Assembly: GCF_010686655.1 (NCBI RefSeq)
Contig: NZ_JAAGVY010000002.1
Location: 62,001-126,000 of the forward strand
DNA length: 64,000 nucleotides
Source: Cryomorpha ignava
GTDB lineage: Bacteria > Bacteroidota > Bacteroidia > Flavobacteriales_D > Cryomorphaceae
Reading direction: 5' to 3'
Every line of letters begins with the position of its first letter. Positions within the stretch are counted from its first letter, which is position 1. A program made the translations under genes and the position numbers. This document shows, piece after piece, positions 1 to 7,533 of this stretch. The notes beneath the pieces were generated by a model. It searched no databases. It was not told the origin of the DNA and saw only the letters and a program-made list of their open reading frames with translations.

Positions 1-1
1 T

Positions 2-172
2 GCGATGGTTAATTATTGCATACTCCCCAAAGGATTGTCTATAAGATTGGTATTGCTCAATCCGGATTTAACCCAGGAAGATTTAGACCGATTTTATAAT
101 CGTTTCCTCAATGCCGCTTATCTTTTGCTAAAACAATGGCAGAAACCCGTTGTTAAGGTAAATAGTTTATAA
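2..172 (+). CDS. 3' end of a gene that starts before the window (possible PLP-dependent decarboxylase)
   Basis: An open frame runs from base 2 to a TAA at 170-172, about 56 residues, with no start inside the window. The tail IRLVLLNPDLTQEDLDRF resembles the C-terminus of group II pyridoxal-phosphate decarboxylases, where an RL-x-VLNP segment is followed by a helix with a TxED motif. That resemblance is by eye and rests on a short fragment, so the family is a guess; the reading frame itself is likely real. It is followed by dps on the same strand, which has its own promoter-like sequence. Confidence 0.4.
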   Translation, partial: AMVNYCILPKGLSIRLVLLNPDLTQEDLDRFYNRFLNAAYLLLKQWQKPVVKVNSL

Positions 173-207
173 CAATAATCTCTCCGTTTATAGGCAATAC
201 CGATAGG

Positions 208-234
208 TTGAAGTCAATGTTGTCGGTATCTTTG
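208..234 (+). promoter_or_regulatory. Bacteroidota-type promoter for dps
   Basis: TATCTTTG at 227-234 fits the Bacteroidota -7 box TAnnTTTG. TTG at 208-210 is a possible -33 element, 16 bases upstream, slightly short of the usual spacing. Transcription would start about 15-20 bases before the dps ATG. Confidence 0.45.
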
Positions 235-257
235 AGGTAAATTAAAACAATGTAACT

Positions 258-752
258 ATGGCAACTGAATCAAAAGAAAAAACGTATAGCAAATTGGGTT
301 TTAACAGAGAAGAAGCGAGCGAACTCGCTGAAAGTCTAAACCTTTTACTTTGTAACTATTCTGTAGTTTATCAAAAAATAAGAAACTTTCACTGGAATGT
401 AGTGGGAGGTGACTTTTTTGATGTCCATGAAAAATTGGAAGAAGAATACCTATCAGCGGCAGAAAATATTGACACTGTGGCAGAGCGTGTAAGAGTATTG
501 GGCTTTAAGCCAATCAGCACGCTGGCTGAATATCTTGAAAAAGCAGAAGTGGAAGAAGTTACCGGCGATTTAAGTTCGGATAAAATGATGGAAGAGGTAA
601 TTCAGGATTATGAAGTGCTCTTGTCGTTTATGGTTGATGTTGCCGATTTGGCAGTTGAAAATGGTGACTTGGGAACAGAAACAATAATGCGCTCAATGAT
701 CATCAGAACCGAAGGAAAACACTGGATGTTCTCTGCATTCGTCAAAAAATAA
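258..752 (+). CDS. dps: Dps family ferritin-like DNA-protection protein
   Basis: This 164-residue protein has the size and four-helix pattern of Dps miniferritins, which oxidise and store iron with hydrogen peroxide and shield DNA in stationary phase. The ferroxidase residues are visible with Dps spacing: H45 in NFHWNV, H57, E61, D72 and E76 in IDTVAER. E61 stands where E. coli Dps has Asp67. It is cytoplasmic and acts as a dodecamer in the family. The gene stands alone, with a TAnnTTTG promoter upstream and a strong terminator downstream. The start is the ATG 24 bases after the -7 box. The identification is secure; whether it binds DNA cannot be told, because the N-terminal tail is short and only moderately Lys-rich. 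Confidence 0.93.
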   Translation: MATESKEKTYSKLGFNREEASELAESLNLLLCNYSVVYQKIRNFHWNVVGGDFFDVHEKLEEEYLSAAENIDTVAERVRVLGFKPISTLAEYLEKAEVEEVTGDLSSDKMMEEVIQDYEVLLSFMVDVADLAVENGDLGTETIMRSMIIRTEGKHWMFSAFVKK

Positions 753-771
753 GCACAGAAAATTATTAGAG

Positions 772-798
772 AAAGCTCCGTAAGGAGCTTTTTTTTTA
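772..798 (+). terminator. Rho-independent terminator of dps
   Basis: A perfect 8-bp stem AAAGCTCC (772-779) / GGAGCTTT (784-791) with loop GTAA is followed by a run of T. Confidence 0.9.
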
Positions 799-949
799 GT
801 GTTATAATAAGTGTTTTATCTCGTTTTACTTGCTGGTAATGCCGTTATTACTGGCTTGCGGAAGTTATTAACAATTTTAAGGATTGCGTTGTCAATAAAT
901 CGCAAATCGACATAGCGATTGGCACGAAACTTGCCTTACCTTGTACAAT

Positions 950-1037
950 AAGCATCTTATTTCATTCAGAACTGGTTATTCTGATTGGTTAAATGATTGG
1001 TTAAAGAGAAAATCCGCCTAACGTGGCGGGTTTTTTT
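950..1037 (+). ncRNA. small RNA, array unit 1 (type A)
   Basis: First of six related units. It begins with the shared core AAGCATCTTATTTCAT (950-965), then a hairpin TCAGAA (966-971) / TTCTGA (979-984) around the 7-nt loop CTGGTTA. Two further TTGGTTA words follow in the probably unpaired part. The unit ends in a terminator, stem CCGCC (1014-1018) / GGCGG (1025-1029) with loop TAACGT and seven T. No sensible reading frame is present. Unlike the other units, no clear TGTAAC-N16-CGTA promoter is visible upstream, so it may use another promoter or be silent. Confidence 0.7.
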
Positions 1038-1119
1038 ATGGGTGTTTGTAATATTAATAGATGCTATGAAACTTGACTCTATGCGTATTTTAACAGAAAG
1101 TCAAAAAGAATGCTAATGA

Positions 1120-1145
1120 TATAACTTTATTATTTATGTTGCGTT
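1120..1145 (+). promoter_or_regulatory. ECF-sigma-like promoter of small RNA unit 2
   Basis: TATAAC (1120-1125), a 16-bp spacer and CGTT (1142-1145). The CGTT lies 15 bases before the conserved AAGCATC core, exactly as in units 3-5. It is the weakest match of the set (TATAAC and CGTT instead of TGTAAC and CGTA). Confidence 0.4.
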
Positions 1146-1156
1146 CATATAGTAGT

Positions 1157-1248
1157 AAGCATCTTATTTCATTTCAGAACTGGTTATTCTGAAAATGGTT
1201 AAAATGATTGGTTAAATCAGAAAACCCGCCTAACGTGGCGGGTTTTTT
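1157..1248 (+). ncRNA. small RNA, array unit 2 (type A)
   Basis: The core AAGCATCTTATTTCAT begins at 1157. An 8-bp perfect stem TTTCAGAA (1172-1179) / TTCTGAAA (1187-1194) closes the loop CTGGTTA (1180-1186). A downstream ATTGGTTAAA word follows. The terminator is AACCCGCC / GGCGGGTT around loop TAACGT, followed by T6, ending near 1248. Units 1, 2 and 6 form one sequence subtype. No open reading frame or ribosome binding site is seen. Confidence 0.75.
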
Positions 1249-1362
1249 GTTTTTAAACACTCAAAGCCGGCATTTCAAATTTGTATTGAAGCTATACTAT
1301 CCTAACACATTTATTCGTGAACTATAAATTACCCTGAATGGTTTGAAAAAAAATGGGGTGGG

Positions 1363-1388
1363 TGTAACCTTTTAAAATAACCCACGTA
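1363..1388 (+). promoter_or_regulatory. ECF-sigma-like promoter of small RNA unit 3
   Basis: TGTAAC (1363-1368), a 16-bp spacer and CGTA (1385-1388). This matches the general form of ECF sigma promoters (AAC-containing -35, CGT-containing -10, for example the Bacillus SigW type). The start of transcription would fall a few bases before the AAGCATC core. Confidence 0.6.
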
Positions 1389-1399
1389 CTATTCCCTGT

Positions 1400-1493
1400 A
1401 AGCATCTTATTTCATAACGGAGCTGGTTACTTCGGAATGGTATTGAATTTAATTGTTTTGAAAAAATCCTGCCCAATGTGGTAGGATTTTTTT
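1400..1493 (+). ncRNA. small RNA, array unit 3 (type B)
   Basis: The core AAGCATCTTATTTCAT (1400-1415) is identical to that of type A. The hairpin has a different stem, CGGAG (1418-1422) / CTTCG (1430-1434), but the same 7-nt loop CTGGTTA (1423-1429). The terminator is ATCCTGCC / GGTAGGAT with one G-U pair, followed by T7. The changed stem with an unchanged loop supports a structured RNA. Confidence 0.8.
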
Positions 1494-1550
1494 GTTAGTG
1501 CGATTTATTGCCGGTCGTTTACTGAAAAAATTCAATTTTTTTCTATCTAG

Positions 1551-1576
1551 CGTAACCTTTTAAAATAACCCACGTA
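1551..1576 (+). promoter_or_regulatory. ECF-sigma-like promoter of small RNA unit 4
   Basis: CGTAAC (1551-1556), a 16-bp spacer and CGTA (1573-1576). An AT-rich tract (1528-1546) lies directly upstream, as at unit 5. Confidence 0.6.
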
Positions 1577-1587
1577 ATATCCCCTGT

Positions 1588-1681
1588 AAGCATCTTATTT
1601 CATAACGGAGCTGGTTACTTCGGAATGGTATTGAATTTAATTGTTTTGAAAAAATCCTGCCCAATGTGGCAGGATTTTTTT
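1588..1681 (+). ncRNA. small RNA, array unit 4 (type B)
   Basis: Nearly identical to unit 3. The core starts at 1588, the stem is CGGAG (1606-1610) / CTTCG (1618-1622), and the loop is CTGGTTA. The one difference, T to C in the terminator arm, turns the G-U pair of unit 3 into a perfect ATCCTGCC / GGCAGGAT stem. Confidence 0.8.
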
Positions 1682-1738
1682 GTTAGAGTGTTTTCTTGCC
1701 GATCGTTTATTGAAAAAAATCAATTTTTTTCTATCTAG

Positions 1739-1764
1739 CGTAACCTTTTAAAATAACCCACGTA
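1739..1764 (+). promoter_or_regulatory. ECF-sigma-like promoter of small RNA unit 5
   Basis: CGTAAC (1739-1744), a 16-bp spacer and CGTA (1761-1764); same sequence as the unit 4 promoter. Confidence 0.6.
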
Positions 1765-1775
1765 ATATCCCCTGT

Positions 1776-1870
1776 AAGCATCTTATTTCATAACGGAGCT
1801 GGTTACTTCGGAATGGTATTGAATTTAATTGTTTTGAAAAAATCCTGTCCATGTGGCAGGATTTTTTTTT
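1776..1870 (+). ncRNA. small RNA, array unit 5 (type B)
   Basis: Core at 1776, stem CGGAG (1794-1798) / CTTCG (1806-1810), loop CTGGTTA. In the terminator loop one base is lost and one changed relative to unit 4, but the ATCCTG / CAGGAT stem and a longer T run remain, so termination should be kept. Confidence 0.8.
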
Positions 1871-1986
1871 GCTTCCGTTTTTATTTTTGCTACTTACCTA
1901 ATACATTATGGCATTCCTTAATAATAAGTAACAGTTCAAGAATAAAAGACTGTTATTTGATTACTTATGAGTGAAACAAAATAAAC

Positions 1987-2013
1987 TGTAACCTTTTAAA
2001 CGAAAAGCACGTA
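1987..2013 (+). promoter_or_regulatory. ECF-sigma-like promoter of small RNA unit 6
   Basis: TGTAAC (1987-1992), a 17-bp spacer and CGTA (2010-2013). GTAACCTTTTAAA is shared with units 3-5, although the rest of the upstream region is unrelated, which points to selection on this box. Confidence 0.6.
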
Positions 2014-2022
2014 TCTCAAGAC

Positions 2023-2116
2023 AAGCATCTTATTTCATTCTCTTCAGGATTGGTTATTCTGAATTGGTTAATTGATTGGTTAAAACAGAAAACCCGCCTA
2101 ACGTGGCGGGTTTTTT
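2023..2116 (+). ncRNA. small RNA, array unit 6 (type A)
   Basis: The core AAGCATCTTATTTCAT begins at 2023. The hairpin is TTCAGGA (2043-2049) / TTCTGAA (2057-2063), with one G-U pair and the loop TTGGTTA, again 7 nt. Two more TTGGTTA-like words follow. The terminator is AACCCGCC / GGCGGGTT around TAACGT, then T6. It resembles units 1 and 2 more than units 3-5. Confidence 0.78.
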
Positions 2117-2143
2117 GCTTTTAAAAAAGGATGTTTCAAAAGG

Positions 2144-3001
2144 TTATTTAGTTTCAATAACCAAATACTTTGATGTAGACCAAAACTCAATTGGTTTTGT
2201 GATTTTCAATACTTTTTCATTTTCACCTTCCAGGGTATAGCTACCTTCGGGATGCACAGTAACAAGTTTTACGTCTTCTGCATTTAAAGCCAGGCTGGTA
2301 AATTTTGTGATATCAACCTTGGCAAAAAAGTCTTTATTGAAATTATCTTTAAGTTGCTTGGTTCCTCCAAGACCTATAACTGTGCCGTCTTTTTCAAGTA
2401 CGCCGTTGTCTTTTAGGTCTTTAAAAGTTCCCATAGCATAATATGCTGTATTTAATTCATTAGATTGCATAGCAATCATGTCGCTTTGAATTTCAGTTCT
2501 GAATTCGGCAGAATCAAGCATCTCATTTAATATTTCTATTGTAAAGTTAGCAGCGGTTAGATTTTCCTTTAAATAAGAAATTTCTTCCTCTTTGCTATCA
2601 ATATCAGAGCTTAGCTGGTCAATCATTTTCTTAAATCCGGCAGTTTGTGTGCCGTATTTGCTTACCCGCGACTTTAAATTGTCAATCGTAGATTTATTCT
2701 CTTGAAGCAAGTTGTTAATTGCTTGAATATCTCTGGTTATTTCGTCGCGAGACTCTGGGCTTTCTTCTAATTCACTGTTCAGAGATATTTCTTTTTCACG
2801 TTCACTAATTAAGCCCAGGTTGCGCTGAATGGTGGTAAAGCTTTCTTCAAACAATTTTAGAGTTGAATCTTTAGCTGTAACTTCTTGAGAAAGTGCTTTG
2901 TTTTCTTCTCGAAGTTTTGCAAGTTCCTGTTCAGTTTCTTCATTCGTACAAGATGCAAGACTGGCACCAATAAAAACAATTAAGAGCATTTTTTTTATCA
3001 T
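2144..3001 (-). CDS. coiled-coil lipoprotein of unknown function
   Basis: The start is the ATG at 3001, not the longer frame, because MIKKMLLIVFIGASLASC is a clean lipoprotein signal with lipobox LASC. The lipidated Cys is followed by a long Glu/Lys-rich heptad region (about residues 20-190) that should form a coiled coil. A C-terminal globular part of about 100 residues is predicted to be periplasmic. Lipoproteins of this layout, with a C-terminal part containing a YYAxG motif, are common in Bacteroidota, but I know no function for them. The gene runs towards the small RNA array and its stop is only about 25 bases from the terminator of unit 6, which could also stop transcription from this side. 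Confidence 0.8.
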   Translation of the reverse strand: MIKKMLLIVFIGASLASCTNEETEQELAKLREENKALSQEVTAKDSTLKLFEESFTTIQRNLGLISEREKEISLNSELEESPESRDEITRDIQAINNLLQENKSTIDNLKSRVSKYGTQTAGFKKMIDQLSSDIDSKEEEISYLKENLTAANFTIEILNEMLDSAEFRTEIQSDMIAMQSNELNTAYYAMGTFKDLKDNGVLEKDGTVIGLGGTKQLKDNFNKDFFAKVDITKFTSLALNAEDVKLVTVHPEGSYTLEGENEKVLKITKPIEFWSTSKYLVIETK

Positions 3002-3224
3002 AACGTATAGCTTTATAAGGATCAAAGATAAATTTTCAGTCGGGATATGATTTCTATTTGATGAAAATATTTTCAGAAACAAAAAAACAAAAAATATTCT
3101 TCTTAATTTTAAACCACGATAACCAAATATCCTGTGCCGGCTACTTACAGATTTATTGAATCAAAAGATTTTACATTTATAATGACATTTGCATCCAGAT
3201 AATTAGCGAAACCACAGAGATATT

Positions 3225-6200
3225 TTGAAAAGACCAATTCCGTTTTTAGTATTGTTTGAGTGTTTAATTCACTGCTTTTTTATTTCAGATTTATTTGCCC
3301 AGTCATCGCTTACAGCAAATGCTGAACAATATGTGCAAGAAGAATGGACTGTTGAAAATGGGCTTTCTGTAGGGCATATAAATCAAATTTATCAAACACC
3401 CGATGGTTATATTTGGCTCGCTACATTTAACGGGCTTATCCGTTTTGATGGATTGCGGTTTACCCTATTCGATGTAAGCAATACCCCTGAACTACCCTCT
3501 AATAGAATCGTGCTCTTGCAACCAGGTCAGGGCAATAGTTTCTGGTTGTTTACAGAACAACGCGATATTTTACATGTTGAAAACAATCGCTATCTGCAGC
3601 ATGGTCCGTTTCTAAGTATTGAGCATCAGAGAGTTATTCTCGATGGCGACTCGCTTAGCTGGGTTACTTCGCGAAGTGGTTTGAAAAAATTAGTGAATGA
3701 TTCCTTAGTACCCTGCACGTTTGCGCAACTGAATAGCAAGGACGTTTTATCTGTTTTTCGTGCCAAAAACGGTGAGTTAATAGTGACCACAAAGACGGGA
3801 GCAATTTATAAGACCAGATTTCCGTATAGCGAGTTGATCAAAATAGCCGAATTTTCAGAGTCCAATAGTACAGAGAATGTGATGGAAGACCGTGAGGGCT
3901 CAATTTATCTTTATAATAATTATGTGCGTAAAATTTCTGACGATAGTACGCTTATATTCAATCAAACCAATACCACTTCTGAAAATTGGAGCGGCGTATC
4001 GCCCTTGTATTACAATTTAATGGAAGATAATAATGGGGTGAAATGGACTATTACTGAAACCGGGTTTTTCCGTCTGACTCAATCCGGCTTTAAGCTAATT
4101 CAAAAATACAACCATGTTTCTCCCGAAAGCAGTGAAAGGCAAGGTGCGGGTATGTGTAAATGTTCTGATGGAACAGTGTGGGCAGTAGTAAATAAAAATG
4201 TCTATAAAAATGGTGTTGAGCAGTTTGAGCTAAATCAAAACGGTGCCACAATTTTCTGTGATAGCGAAATGAGCATTTGGATAACAAACAGAATTAATGG
4301 CGTGCAGCGATTTAGCGAATCCTTATTAAAGTCTTATAAATCAAAAGAATCTGAAAATAATTTTTATGGAATTTTTCAGGATTATTCGGGCAAAATCTGG
4401 TTTGGAGAATGGATTCAATCTTTATACTCATTAGGTAAAAGTGAGCAGGTTATTGAGGAGCCTGTGGCACCGGATGTGGGAGTTACAGCAGCGTTTGCAG
4501 AAGATCAAAAGCATAACTTATATATTGGTCCGTACCACATTGAAGACTATGATTGCAGAGGTTGTTCTAATGCCAAGAGGTTGCCCGGACTCCCAAATGA
4601 AGTTTTCGCTATTCACCCACTAAGTGATTCAGCCATTTATTTTGGAACACTTCAAGGTCTTTATTTTTACGATGGTGAAGTGGGAAAACAGATTAGTGAT
4701 GGAGATGAAATTCCAGATTTCGCTGTACGTTATATTTTAGAAACTAGTAACTCCAATTTGTGGCTTGCTACAAACGGCAGTGGTGTTCGAAATTTTAATT
4801 ATGCAACTCGCAAAAACAAGTATTATAATACCAAAAATGGTTTGTCTAGTGACAATGTGCGCGCATTAATGGAAGATGCTGATGGCTATATTTGGGCGGC
4901 AACAGAAGATGTTGGATTGAACAGAATAAATCCGAAAACCGATGAGATTGTTTGGATTCAAAAAAAAGATGGACTTTACGAGGATGGATTGCACAGTTTA
5001 TTGCTCGACGATTATAATCGGTTATGGATGTCAACCAATCAAGGGATTTTTTGGATTGATTTTGCCGAACTATCCGCTTTCGCAAATGGAAACGAAGGAA
5101 AGCTTCGTTCTACGGTATATACAGAGCGCGACGGAATGCCTAACCGTGAGGCAAATGGAGGGTTTCAGAATAGTGCCATGAAATCTGAAGATGGAAAGCT
5201 TTGGTTTTCAACACAGAAAGGAGTCGTTTGTGTAGATCCTTCCAAGATAAATCGCAATTTGCCGTTGCCACCGGTTGTTATCGAAAGAATTAGCTCAAAT
5301 GATAGCACACTATATCTTCTCGAAGATGAGCTCATTCTTTCAAAAGACCAGCAGAATTTAATTATCGGTTTTACGACACCCTCTTTTTTGGCACCCAACC
5401 GCATACGGTTTAAGTACAGACTGGCAGGATTTGATACTGACTGGGTAGAAAGTGGTTCGCGCCGGGAAGCAATATTTACCAATCTCCCTGCTGGAAATTA
5501 TAAATTCGAAGTGGCATCATCATACGAGGGAGATTTTGACAATGCTTCGATCACATCGTTTAATATAGTGAAGGAGCCTAAATTAAGTGAAAGGTGGTGG
5601 CCATGGGTTTTAGCTGTTATTGTGGGGCTTCTTATAATATACGCTATCCTAAAATGGCGGCTTCATCAATTGCATCGCCAGCAATTACACCTTGAAAAAG
5701 AAGTCGCTTCTCGCACCCGCGATTTGGAAGCTGAAAAACGAATTACCGAAGCACAAAAAGAGAAATTATTACTCCTCGATCGGGAAAAAAGCAGATTCTT
5801 TGCAAATGTGTCACACGAGTTTAGAACGCCCTTAACACTGATTATTTCGCCTCTTCGCGATCTGCAAAATTCGGCTTCCGCCAATAACCTTACTCAATAC
5901 GCAAAAAATCAAATTGATACGGGGTTAAAGAATGCAACCCGCCTTATGCGGCTCGTAGAGCAATTGCTCGATATTGCACGTCTTGAAGCAAAAAAGCTAC
6001 AGTTGGATTTTCAAATACTAGAGATTAATGAATACATCCGTGATTTGGGAGAATCATTTATTGGATTGGCTGAGGTAAAGCATATTAAATTGAAAATTTC
6101 AATCGAAGACGATCGCTTGTTTATGCGCTATGATCCAGATCAATTGGATAAAATCGTTGTTAACTTATTATCTAACGCTTTTAAATTTACACCAGCCGAT

Positions 6201-7355
6201 GGTGAGATTCATCTCGATTTAAGGTCTGACAATCAATTGGTGTTTATTTCTGTAGCCGACACGGGTAGGGGGTTAGCACCTGAGAATTTACCGCATCTAT
6301 TTGATCGTTTCTTTCAAGTTGAAAAATCTGAGTTGCAGCCAGGATCGGGTATTGGGCTATCTATTGCCAAAGAACTCACGCAACTTCATGATGGTAAAAT
6401 TGAAGTGAGTAGTGAAATGGGAATTGGCAGCACCTTCACACTAAGCTTTCCCCTGGTAAGGCGAGAAAAAAATGACCCGCCGGTTAGGGAAGCTGCTCAC
6501 CGTGATTTCGCCCCGCATGAAGCAATGATCGAATTTGAAGCAGATGAACCAAGAATTAAAACCGAAGACTTAAATGGTGATTCGGCTCCTAAAAAAACGA
6601 TACTAATCGTTGATGACAATTTAGATATAAGGAATTATGTAGCAGATAATTTCAAAGCTGATTATGATATCGTGCAGGCAGAATCGGGATCAGAAGCGCT
6701 GAATAAAATAACAAATCACCTTCCCGATCTGATTATTTCTGATGTAATGATGCCAGACGGAGATGGTCTGGAATTGCTCGAGGCGATAAGAGCTGAGCCT
6801 GAATTTGCATATTTGCCGGTTATTTTGCTTACTGCCAAAGCTGAAGTAAGTGATAAGTTGGAAGGCTTGAAAATTGGCGCAGATGACTACTTAACCAAGC
6901 CATTTGATATCATGGAGTTAAAATTACGGGTTAGTAACATCTTGCTTTCGCGGATGCGGCTTCAAAAATATTTTTTAAATACAAGTTCTTCTGAACCAAT
7001 TAAAATCCAATCCTTATCAGTAAATGTGCCATCTCAAGATACCGAATTTATTAGTCAATTGGGTGAAACTATTCACCAGAATTTCACAGATGAGGCGTTC
7101 TCGGTTGAAAAACTAGCGAGCTTAATGGGGCAGAGCCGTAGTAATCTTTACAGAAAGGTTATAGCACTTACAGATGAATCGCCAAGCGAAACTTTAAAAC
7201 GCGTTCGGCTGGAACATGCAGCACAACTCTTAAAACAAAATGCGGGGAGCATTAGCGAAATAGCTTATGCAAGCGGTTTTAATAGCATCTCTCATTTCTC
7301 AAAAAGCTTCAAAATTGCATATAATGTTTCGCCAACAGTATATTCGCAAGAATAA
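3225..7355 (+). CDS. hybrid two-component system protein (propeller sensor, kinase, receiver, AraC regulator)
   Basis: This one-protein signalling system has a signal peptide (cut near LFAQ, residue 25), a periplasmic ligand-binding region of two_comp propeller repeats (about 35-690), a Y_Y_Y domain (about 714-773) and a membrane segment (about 791-813). Then come a HisKA domain with H864 in NVSHEFRTPL, an ATPase domain with N box VVNLLSNAFKF, a receiver with phospho-acceptor D1173 in ISDVMMPDG, and a C-terminal AraC-type DNA-binding domain (about 1272-1376). In Bacteroides these sense polysaccharide fragments and switch on nearby utilisation genes. No susC/susD pair or glycoside hydrolase lies next to it here, so its target is unclear. 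The start is a TTG giving MKRPIPF; no in-frame ATG precedes the signal peptide. Confidence 0.93.
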   Translation: MKRPIPFLVLFECLIHCFFISDLFAQSSLTANAEQYVQEEWTVENGLSVGHINQIYQTPDGYIWLATFNGLIRFDGLRFTLFDVSNTPELPSNRIVLLQPGQGNSFWLFTEQRDILHVENNRYLQHGPFLSIEHQRVILDGDSLSWVTSRSGLKKLVNDSLVPCTFAQLNSKDVLSVFRAKNGELIVTTKTGAIYKTRFPYSELIKIAEFSESNSTENVMEDREGSIYLYNNYVRKISDDSTLIFNQTNTTSENWSGVSPLYYNLMEDNNGVKWTITETGFFRLTQSGFKLIQKYNHVSPESSERQGAGMCKCSDGTVWAVVNKNVYKNGVEQFELNQNGATIFCDSEMSIWITNRINGVQRFSESLLKSYKSKESENNFYGIFQDYSGKIWFGEWIQSLYSLGKSEQVIEEPVAPDVGVTAAFAEDQKHNLYIGPYHIEDYDCRGCSNAKRLPGLPNEVFAIHPLSDSAIYFGTLQGLYFYDGEVGKQISDGDEIPDFAVRYILETSNSNLWLATNGSGVRNFNYATRKNKYYNTKNGLSSDNVRALMEDADGYIWAATEDVGLNRINPKTDEIVWIQKKDGLYEDGLHSLLLDDYNRLWMSTNQGIFWIDFAELSAFANGNEGKLRSTVYTERDGMPNREANGGFQNSAMKSEDGKLWFSTQKGVVCVDPSKINRNLPLPPVVIERISSNDSTLYLLEDELILSKDQQNLIIGFTTPSFLAPNRIRFKYRLAGFDTDWVESGSRREAIFTNLPAGNYKFEVASSYEGDFDNASITSFNIVKEPKLSERWWPWVLAVIVGLLIIYAILKWRLHQLHRQQLHLEKEVASRTRDLEAEKRITEAQKEKLLLLDREKSRFFANVSHEFRTPLTLIISPLRDLQNSASANNLTQYAKNQIDTGLKNATRLMRLVEQLLDIARLEAKKLQLDFQILEINEYIRDLGESFIGLAEVKHIKLKISIEDDRLFMRYDPDQLDKIVVNLLSNAFKFTPADGEIHLDLRSDNQLVFISVADTGRGLAPENLPHLFDRFFQVEKSELQPGSGIGLSIAKELTQLHDGKIEVSSEMGIGSTFTLSFPLVRREKNDPPVREAAHRDFAPHEAMIEFEADEPRIKTEDLNGDSAPKKTILIVDDNLDIRNYVADNFKADYDIVQAESGSEALNKITNHLPDLIISDVMMPDGDGLELLEAIRAEPEFAYLPVILLTAKAEVSDKLEGLKIGADDYLTKPFDIMELKLRVSNILLSRMRLQKYFLNTSSSEPIKIQSLSVNVPSQDTEFISQLGETIHQNFTDEAFSVEKLASLMGQSRSNLYRKVIALTDESPSETLKRVRLEHAAQLLKQNAGSISEIAYASGFNSISHFSKSFKIAYNVSPTVYSQE

Positions 7356-7533
7356 AAACTAGTATTCACTCAACTTTTTGCCTCTGATAATCAATTAGAT
7401 GTGTTGCTTGCAACATAATGCCAAAGCTTTGCAACATATGGCAAATGCTGTTTTGGTGTCTAGCCATACATTTGGGTCAACAACTAAAGTTAAAATCTGA
7501 CTTTGGTTTTAAAATAACCAACAATAACTCGAC

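Larger units (their letters stand above)
1364..1870 (+). repeat. three direct repeats of 188 bp (small RNA units 3-5 with their promoters)
   Basis: The GTAACC promoter box recurs at 1364, 1552 and 1740 and the RNA core at 1400, 1588 and 1776, an exact period of 188 bp. The ~94-bp RNA bodies differ at one to three positions. The stretch between a terminator and the next promoter carries about seven differences in 59 bases between the two spacers, so the RNA and promoter are better conserved than the spacer. Confidence 0.92.

Noticed and set aside
799-949. A possible seventh, degenerate small RNA unit or promoter upstream of unit 1
   Set aside because: Only a weak hairpin near 836-861 and no core or terminator were found.
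900-2120. The tandem units as a CRISPR array or integron attC array
   Set aside because: The repeats are about 90 bp with a 188-bp period and carry terminators and promoters. The intervals are not unique spacers, no cas or integrase gene is near, and there are no cassette reading frames between units.
7515-7521. TAACCAA 13 bases before the TonB-C start as a target of the sRNA loop
   Set aside because: Several 7-base matches are expected by chance in 64 kb, and there is no longer complementarity around it.
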